Shown here piece after piece: positions 7,223 to 10,605 of a DNA stretch of 10,605 bases (position 1 is the first letter of the stretch; each line of letters begins with the position of its first letter). The DNA is taken from the NCBI GenBank assembly GCA_946491675.1, contig CAMLYN010000028.1:1-10605 (forward strand). The letters run 5' to 3'. Source of the DNA: an uncultured Mycoplasmatota bacterium (GTDB lineage: Bacteria > Bacillota_I > Bacilli_A > RF39 > UBA660). The translations under genes were made by a program, and so were the position numbers. The notes below the pieces were generated by a model. That model saw only the letters and a list, made by a program, of their open reading frames with translations, had not been told where the DNA came from and did not search any database.

Positions 7223-8400
7223 TCAATTATTTTCTTTAGTTTATTTATTTGTCTTTGTAATATAACACATAATCTATATATTCTTTTATCAGAAATATGG
7301 GTAATGTGTTGATATTCATGAAGTAAGTTGTCAAAACACTCTGGAATATCATCTAATTTAGATACATCTATTCTTTTTATATTTCTTACTACTTTAATAA
7401 TTTCATCAAATGGTTTTACCTCATAAAACAATCTACCCATACCTGATATGATTACTTCTTCTTCATCATAACTTTGAATATTTAAAGCCATACCATTATC
7501 AAATATAGGAGCGACATCTAACCATTTTAAAGTATTAACATCTCTTATAATACCAAAATTATTTAAGTGTCTATCTTCATTCATAATAAGAAAATCTAAG
7601 ATATACATATTTTCTATCTTTTCCCTAACTTTAGGAATACCATTTTCTTCAAGGCATTTAATATATTCTTCAAAGTCTTCTAGATTATCATATCTTTTCA
7701 TATTGTTTTTTATTTGATAAGCGGTTATTAATTCAGTATCTTTCGTTATAAAACATGGACATTTAGATACTACGGTATCTTTATATACATCTAAAGTATA
7801 AGGAATATGATTAAAGCCCAATCTATCACATATCATAGATGCTAAGACTTCATTAAATGGTTGTAATATTTCGTTTTTATAGCCAGATTTAAGTAGGTAT
7901 CTTGTACCATCTTCAATTATCCAAGCTTTTTTTAACATACCATCCGTAGTATTATTAGGTGTTTTAAGAGAGGTTTCTTTTTTTACTATATTACTATTAA
8001 GTGAAAGTGAAGCCTCTAAAAACTCAGCATAATCAAAATCATTGTCAAAAAAGTTTATATCATTATAATTTAAATTACTATCATAAGGTTTTATCCAGTA
8101 TTGATCCGATAAAGATAAACCAAAAGCTTTATCTAATAATTCCTCAGCAGTTTCAATGTTAAGACGATGTAATAATAAATCTATTTTATCTCTCCACGAT
8201 GGGATACCTCTTCCTTTAAACCATTCAGTTAATCGTCTTAATAATGCTAATGTATCTTTATCTTCCTCATAGTAATTTTTCAATATTAATGGTGCATAGT
8301 CAATATTAATAATTTCATACATTTTATCAAATACACTTAAATTAGTATTATACTCACATACTAACACTTCAGTATTTTTATTCATTAAAATACATTTCAC
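7213..8400 (-). CDS. HipA-like Ser/Thr kinase-fold protein (element cargo)
   Basis: The C-terminal two thirds have HipA kinase features. These are a phosphate-binding loop region (TTDGMLKKAWI, 151-161), the ATP-binding Lys in RYLLKSG (K171), PFNEVLASMICDRLG (181-195), the catalytic loop MNEDRHLNNFG with D276 and N281 (the D-to-N spacing matches HipA D309/N314), and the Mg-binding Asp in PIFDNGMAL (D301). All key residues are present, so activity is expected. The first 135 residues (RRLTEWFKGRGIPSWR, then FGLSLSDQYWIKP, then INFFDNDFDYAEF) are not the usual HipA N-lobe. They resemble an N-terminal region seen on HipA-like proteins of Bacillota mobile elements, from memory only. HipA proteins phosphorylate translation factors such as GltX and cause dormancy; the target here is unknown. 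No HipB-like partner lies nearby. The GTG start is set by AAGGTG 7 bases upstream. It lies 54 bases after the recombinase gene and is probably cotranscribed. Confidence 0.85.
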   Translation of the reverse strand: MKCILMNKNTEVLVCEYNTNLSVFDKMYEIINIDYAPLILKNYYEEDKDTLALLRRLTEWFKGRGIPSWRDKIDLLLHRLNIETAEELLDKAFGLSLSDQYWIKPYDSNLNYNDINFFDNDFDYAEFLEASLSLNSNIVKKETSLKTPNNTTDGMLKKAWIIEDGTRYLLKSGYKNEILQPFNEVLASMICDRLGFNHIPYTLDVYKDTVVSKCPCFITKDTELITAYQIKNNMKRYDNLEDFEEYIKCLEENGIPKVREKIENMYILDFLIMNEDRHLNNFGIIRDVNTLKWLDVAPIFDNGMALNIQSYDEEEVIISGMGRLFYEVKPFDEIIKVVRNIKRIDVSKLDDIPECFDNLLHEYQHITHISDKRIYRLCVILQRQINKLKKIIEEA

Positions 8401-8454
8401 AAGATATCACCTTCTCTCTTGTTAATATTTTACCATATTTATTTATATTTTTCA

Positions 8455-10017
8455 TTAATATAATTTGAATTTATAGTGAATTTCAATTGTTTTATCTTCA
8501 CTTATAAGTATCTTATCAATTAGATTTACTAATAAATTTCTACTTGGTTTTTCTAGTGTTAAATATTCGTTTATCTTTTTTAATATTTCTTCCTTTTTTT
8601 TATTATAATCTTCTGTATCAATATTTTTAAGTTCTTCTTCTAACTCATCTATTTGATTTTTCCAAGAAACTATTTCATCTTTGTATTTTATTGTTAAACG
8701 ATTAAACATGTCCATATCAATATTACCATTTAACTTATCTTCATATATTTTGTCTATATATGAGTTATTAGTTCTAATTTTTTTTTCTAATACATTGATT
8801 TCCTTTTGTTTTTTAATTTTAATATCATTTTTCTTTCTTGCTTCTTCTAACTTATTAGAAAATGAACTGCTATCTACATACTCCTTACACATCTTTTTAA
8901 TTTCTTCTAATACAAGATTTTCCAGTTTTTTATAATTACAACTATGTGGCGTACATAAACCATATTTAGAATGAGATATATAATAAGTACAACAACAGTA
9001 ATATCTTTTCCCATCGCTACTCTTATTTATACCTATTGCGTGTCCGCATTCTTTACATACCATAAATCCAGAAAGTAATTGAATATTATTGCCAGTAAAT
9101 TTGTTTTTGTTTTTCTTTAATAACTCCCCTACTGTATCAAATACTTTTTTATCAATAATTGCCTCGTGAGTATTTTCTTTTATTATCCATTCTTCTTTAG
9201 GCATTCTAATTTCTTTTTTAGACTTATAATTTAGCTTTTTTCTTCTACCTTGGGTAAGATTTCCGATGTATGTTTCATTTGTAAGCATTTCTTCGATTGT
9301 CCTAGGACACCATAATTCATAAGCCGTAGATTTCATACCACGATTTAAATTTGCATAAACACTAGGGGTAGGAATATGCTCATCTGAGAACATATTAGCA
9401 ATTTGTCTTGGGCTTTTACCCTCGATTACTAAATTAAACATTCTTTCAATAATAGGTCTAATTTCCTCATCTACAATAATTTTATGCTTATCATTGGGAT
9501 CTTTTTTATAACCATATACTGCTTTCCAACCTAAGAACTGTCCTTGCTCCTTTTTGGCTCTTACAACTTTTCTAATTTTCTTAGATGTATCTTTTAAATA
9601 GTAATCATTAAACATTAATTTAAATTGTAAAAACTCTAACCCTGGGGTTTCGTAGAGTGTATCAATATCATCATTTAAAGCTATATATCTTATACCTCGT
9701 TCGGGGAATATTCTTTCGATATATTCACCCATAGAGATATAATCTCTACCCATACGAGATAAATCTTTGGTAATTATAGTATTAACTTTACCACTATCAA
9801 TATCTGCCATTAGTCTTTTCCAAGAAGGTCTATCAAAATTAGAACCAGTAAAACCATCATCGACATATTCATCAACATATTGTAACTTTTCTTTTGTCTT
9901 CTCTAAGAATAGATGTAATAGATCTCTTTGATTTGTGATACTCTCGCTTTCCATATTATCGCCATCTTCACGAGATAACCTAATGTAAAAAGCAGCATTA
10001 AATGTTTTACTTTTCAT
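8455..10017 (-). CDS. Large serine recombinase (TndX/TnpX-like site-specific integrase)
   Basis: This protein cuts and rejoins DNA at att sites through a covalent phosphoserine link. It is the likely enzyme that inserted, and may excise, this element. Of its 520 residues, about 7-155 form the resolvase catalytic domain, with nucleophile S15 in YIRLSRED and conserved R13, R88 and R91 (SRMGRDY). The recombinase DNA-binding domain follows (about 165-260, YGYKKDPNDKH...KSPRQIANMF). A zinc ribbon spans about 316-365, with C321 and C324 and later Cys at 341-343, 355 and 360. A Lys/Glu-rich coiled coil lies at about 385-480, the module that controls synapsis in integrases. The length is close to that of Tn5397 TndX. 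ATG at 10017 is chosen over GTG 10023 because GGAAAG lies 5 bases before the ATG. Its start overlaps the end of the small upstream ORF by 11 bases. All domains look intact. Confidence 0.95.
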   Translation of the reverse strand: MKSKTFNAAFYIRLSREDGDNMESESITNQRDLLHLFLEKTKEKLQYVDEYVDDGFTGSNFDRPSWKRLMADIDSGKVNTIITKDLSRMGRDYISMGEYIERIFPERGIRYIALNDDIDTLYETPGLEFLQFKLMFNDYYLKDTSKKIRKVVRAKKEQGQFLGWKAVYGYKKDPNDKHKIIVDEEIRPIIERMFNLVIEGKSPRQIANMFSDEHIPTPSVYANLNRGMKSTAYELWCPRTIEEMLTNETYIGNLTQGRRKKLNYKSKKEIRMPKEEWIIKENTHEAIIDKKVFDTVGELLKKNKNKFTGNNIQLLSGFMVCKECGHAIGINKSSDGKRYYCCCTYYISHSKYGLCTPHSCNYKKLENLVLEEIKKMCKEYVDSSSFSNKLEEARKKNDIKIKKQKEINVLEKKIRTNNSYIDKIYEDKLNGNIDMDMFNRLTIKYKDEIVSWKNQIDELEEELKNIDTEDYNKKKEEILKKINEYLTLEKPSRNLLVNLIDKILISEDKTIEIHYKFKLY

Positions 10018-10108
10018 ATTCACTTTCCATATAATAGACTATTAAAAACTCTTCCATTACTTGTTGTAATGTTTTACCATTTTCATTAAAAATATTTACT
10101 ATTTTCAA
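10007..10108 (-). CDS. 33-residue ORF overlapping the recombinase start
   Basis: On the minus strand AGGTGG lies 5 bases before a TTG codon at 10108. The frame runs 33 codons to TAA at 10007-10009, inside the recombinase gene. The product starts MKIVNIFNENGKTLQQVM and ends in EEFLIVYYMESEYEK. It is acidic, with a short amphipathic helix and no membrane span. The strong ribosome binding site and 11-base overlap suggest real translation and coupling to the recombinase. From memory, similar very short proteins with an FNE-G-T-Q motif precede serine recombinases in other Bacillota elements. Its role is unknown. A regulator or directionality factor is possible, and so is a pure coupling leader. 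Confidence 0.65.
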   Translation of the reverse strand: MKIVNIFNENGKTLQQVMEEFLIVYYMESEYEK

Positions 10109-10148
10109 ATTAACCACCTAGTTAATTTTATGTATTTAGATTAAATAT

Positions 10149-10174
10149 ATTATAAGTTTTGCTACCGTTGAGGT
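10149..10174. other. attR: right terminal repeat and core
   Basis: The element arm 10149-10170 (beginning ATTATAAGTTT) is followed by A and the GGT core (10172-10174), after which the host gene resumes. Rejoined with the left arm, it would give two 22-base imperfect arms around AGGT. On the minus strand the arm contains TATAAT (10149-10154), about 40 bases upstream of the small ORF, which may serve as a -10 for the element operon. No matching -35 is seen. Confidence 0.75.
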
Positions 10175-10605
10175 GGTATGCCGGAAATGACTTTAGAGTG
10201 GACTTTAACAGAAGCTGGAATCGATCCGAAAAATGATTTAACGATTGATACAAGCATTGAATTTGCTGCTATGTCAGGCGCATTTATTGGAGGAACTGGT
10301 GATTTTGTTTCACTATTTGAACCAAATGCTTTACAACTAGAAAAACAAGGATATGGTTATGTAGTAGCATCATTAGGAGAATTAGGTGGTGTTGTACCAT
10401 ACACAGCTTACAACACTAAAAAAAGCTATTTAGAAGAAAATCCAGAAGTAATCGAAGGATTAACTAAAGCAATTCAAAAAGGATTAGATTATGTTCATAG
10501 TCACAATGCTAGCGAAATTGCCGATGTGATATTAGATTATTTTCCAGATACATCAAGAGATGATTTAGAGACAATCATTCAAAGATATAAAGACATTGAC
10601 TCATG
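10175..10605 (+). pseudogene. ABC transporter substrate-binding protein: 3' fragment (runs off the right edge)
   Basis: This is the continuation of the gene that starts at 6717. Its 143 open codons begin GMPEMTLEWTLTEAGIDP and include the second-lobe segments TIDTSIEFAAMSGAFIGG, GDFVSLFEPNALQLEKQG and SLGELGGVVPYTAY. They end in DLETIIQRYKDIDS at the window edge. With the 5' part this makes at least 290 residues in one frame, with no stop or frameshift on either side. This argues that little decay has happened since insertion. Translation of this piece alone is conceivable from ATG 10178 or 10187, since GAGGTGG at 10170-10176, created at the junction, resembles a ribosome binding site. The permease and ATPase genes of the transporter would be expected just beyond the window. 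Confidence 0.9.

Larger units (their letters stand above)
7158..10174. mobile_element. 3.0 kb integrative element with large serine recombinase and HipA-like kinase, inserted in a transporter gene
   Basis: Both junctions carry GGT (7155-7157 and 10172-10174). Removing 3017 bases joins ...AGAATTGGT to GGTATGCCGG in frame and restores the family motif GGRIGGMPEM. The ends are imperfect inverted repeats: 7158-7179 and the complement of 10149-10170 share 17 of 22 positions, including an 11-base terminal block AAACTTATAAT. The content is a minus-strand cassette: a 33-codon ORF, a recombinase and a HipA-like kinase. No transfer, replication or resistance gene is present. Short core identity rather than a long target duplication, plus a recombinase of the TndX/TnpX type, fits serine-integrase insertion. 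The exact edges are uncertain by up to 3 bases because of the shared GGT. Intact flanking codons suggest recent or still reversible insertion. Confidence 0.9.

Noticed and set aside
7213..8400. Complete HipBA toxin-antitoxin pair
   Set aside because: No small HTH (HipB-like) gene is found beside the kinase. The only small ORF, at 10007-10108, is 33 residues with no HTH pattern.
8681..8935. 84-codon plus-strand open frame inside the recombinase gene
   Set aside because: It is the complement of the Lys/Glu-rich coiled-coil segment, which always reads as Phe/Leu/Ser-rich on the other strand. It is not a real gene.
7155..10174. Classic insertion sequence or tyrosine-integrase island
   Set aside because: There is no DDE transposase or tyrosine recombinase, no longer target duplication than GGT, and the site is not a tRNA gene. 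The encoded enzyme is a serine recombinase.
1..10605. CRISPR array, tRNA or rRNA genes
   Set aside because: I saw no regularly spaced repeats and no cloverleaf or rRNA-like sequence on either strand.

Overview
The window is AT-rich DNA from a Gram-positive-type bacterium. It uses the standard bacterial code (TGG for Trp, no in-frame TGA), AGGAGG/AGGGG-like ribosome binding sites, some GTG/TTG starts, and compact gene packing with 3-11 base gaps or overlaps. The gene set (PcrA helicase, RNase R, bacterial AsnRS, a type IV pilin-like protein, a TndX-like large serine recombinase) and the base composition suggest a low-GC Bacillota, possibly one of the uncultured gut Bacilli near the Mollicutes (RF39-like). 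That placement is inference.

Region 1 (1-4477, minus strand) reads as one tightly packed operon from right to left: pcrA helicase, a 55-residue single-span membrane protein, asnS, and a type IV prepilin-like protein that runs off the left edge. Each downstream ribosome binding site overlaps or abuts the end of the preceding gene, so the four genes are probably translationally coupled. Region 2 (4478-4579) is a divergent promoter region between pcrA (minus) and rnr (plus). Region 3 (4580-6657, plus) is RNase R, whose last codons form the left arm of a 13-bp terminator hairpin.

Region 4 (6717-10605) is the most interesting part. A plus-strand gene for a membrane-anchored ABC transporter substrate-binding protein (NMT1/SsuA/ThiY-like) is split after codon 147 by a foreign insert of about 3.0 kb (7158-10174). 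The insert is bounded by a GGT core at each junction. Joining the flanks across one GGT restores an open frame reading ...GGRIGGMPEM..., the expected family motif, so precise excision should rebuild the gene. The insert carries three minus-strand genes: a 33-codon TTG-start ORF with a strong ribosome binding site, a 520-residue large serine recombinase whose start it overlaps by 11 bases, and a 395-residue HipA-like kinase. The two ends of the insert are imperfect inverted repeats (17 of 22 positions identical) that would sit symmetrically around AGGT when rejoined. This is what an attP of a large serine integrase looks like.

Overall, the window combines housekeeping genes with a very small integrative element whose only recognisable cargo is a HipA-type kinase without a HipB-like partner. 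The element has turned a transporter gene into a pseudogene that is probably reversible.
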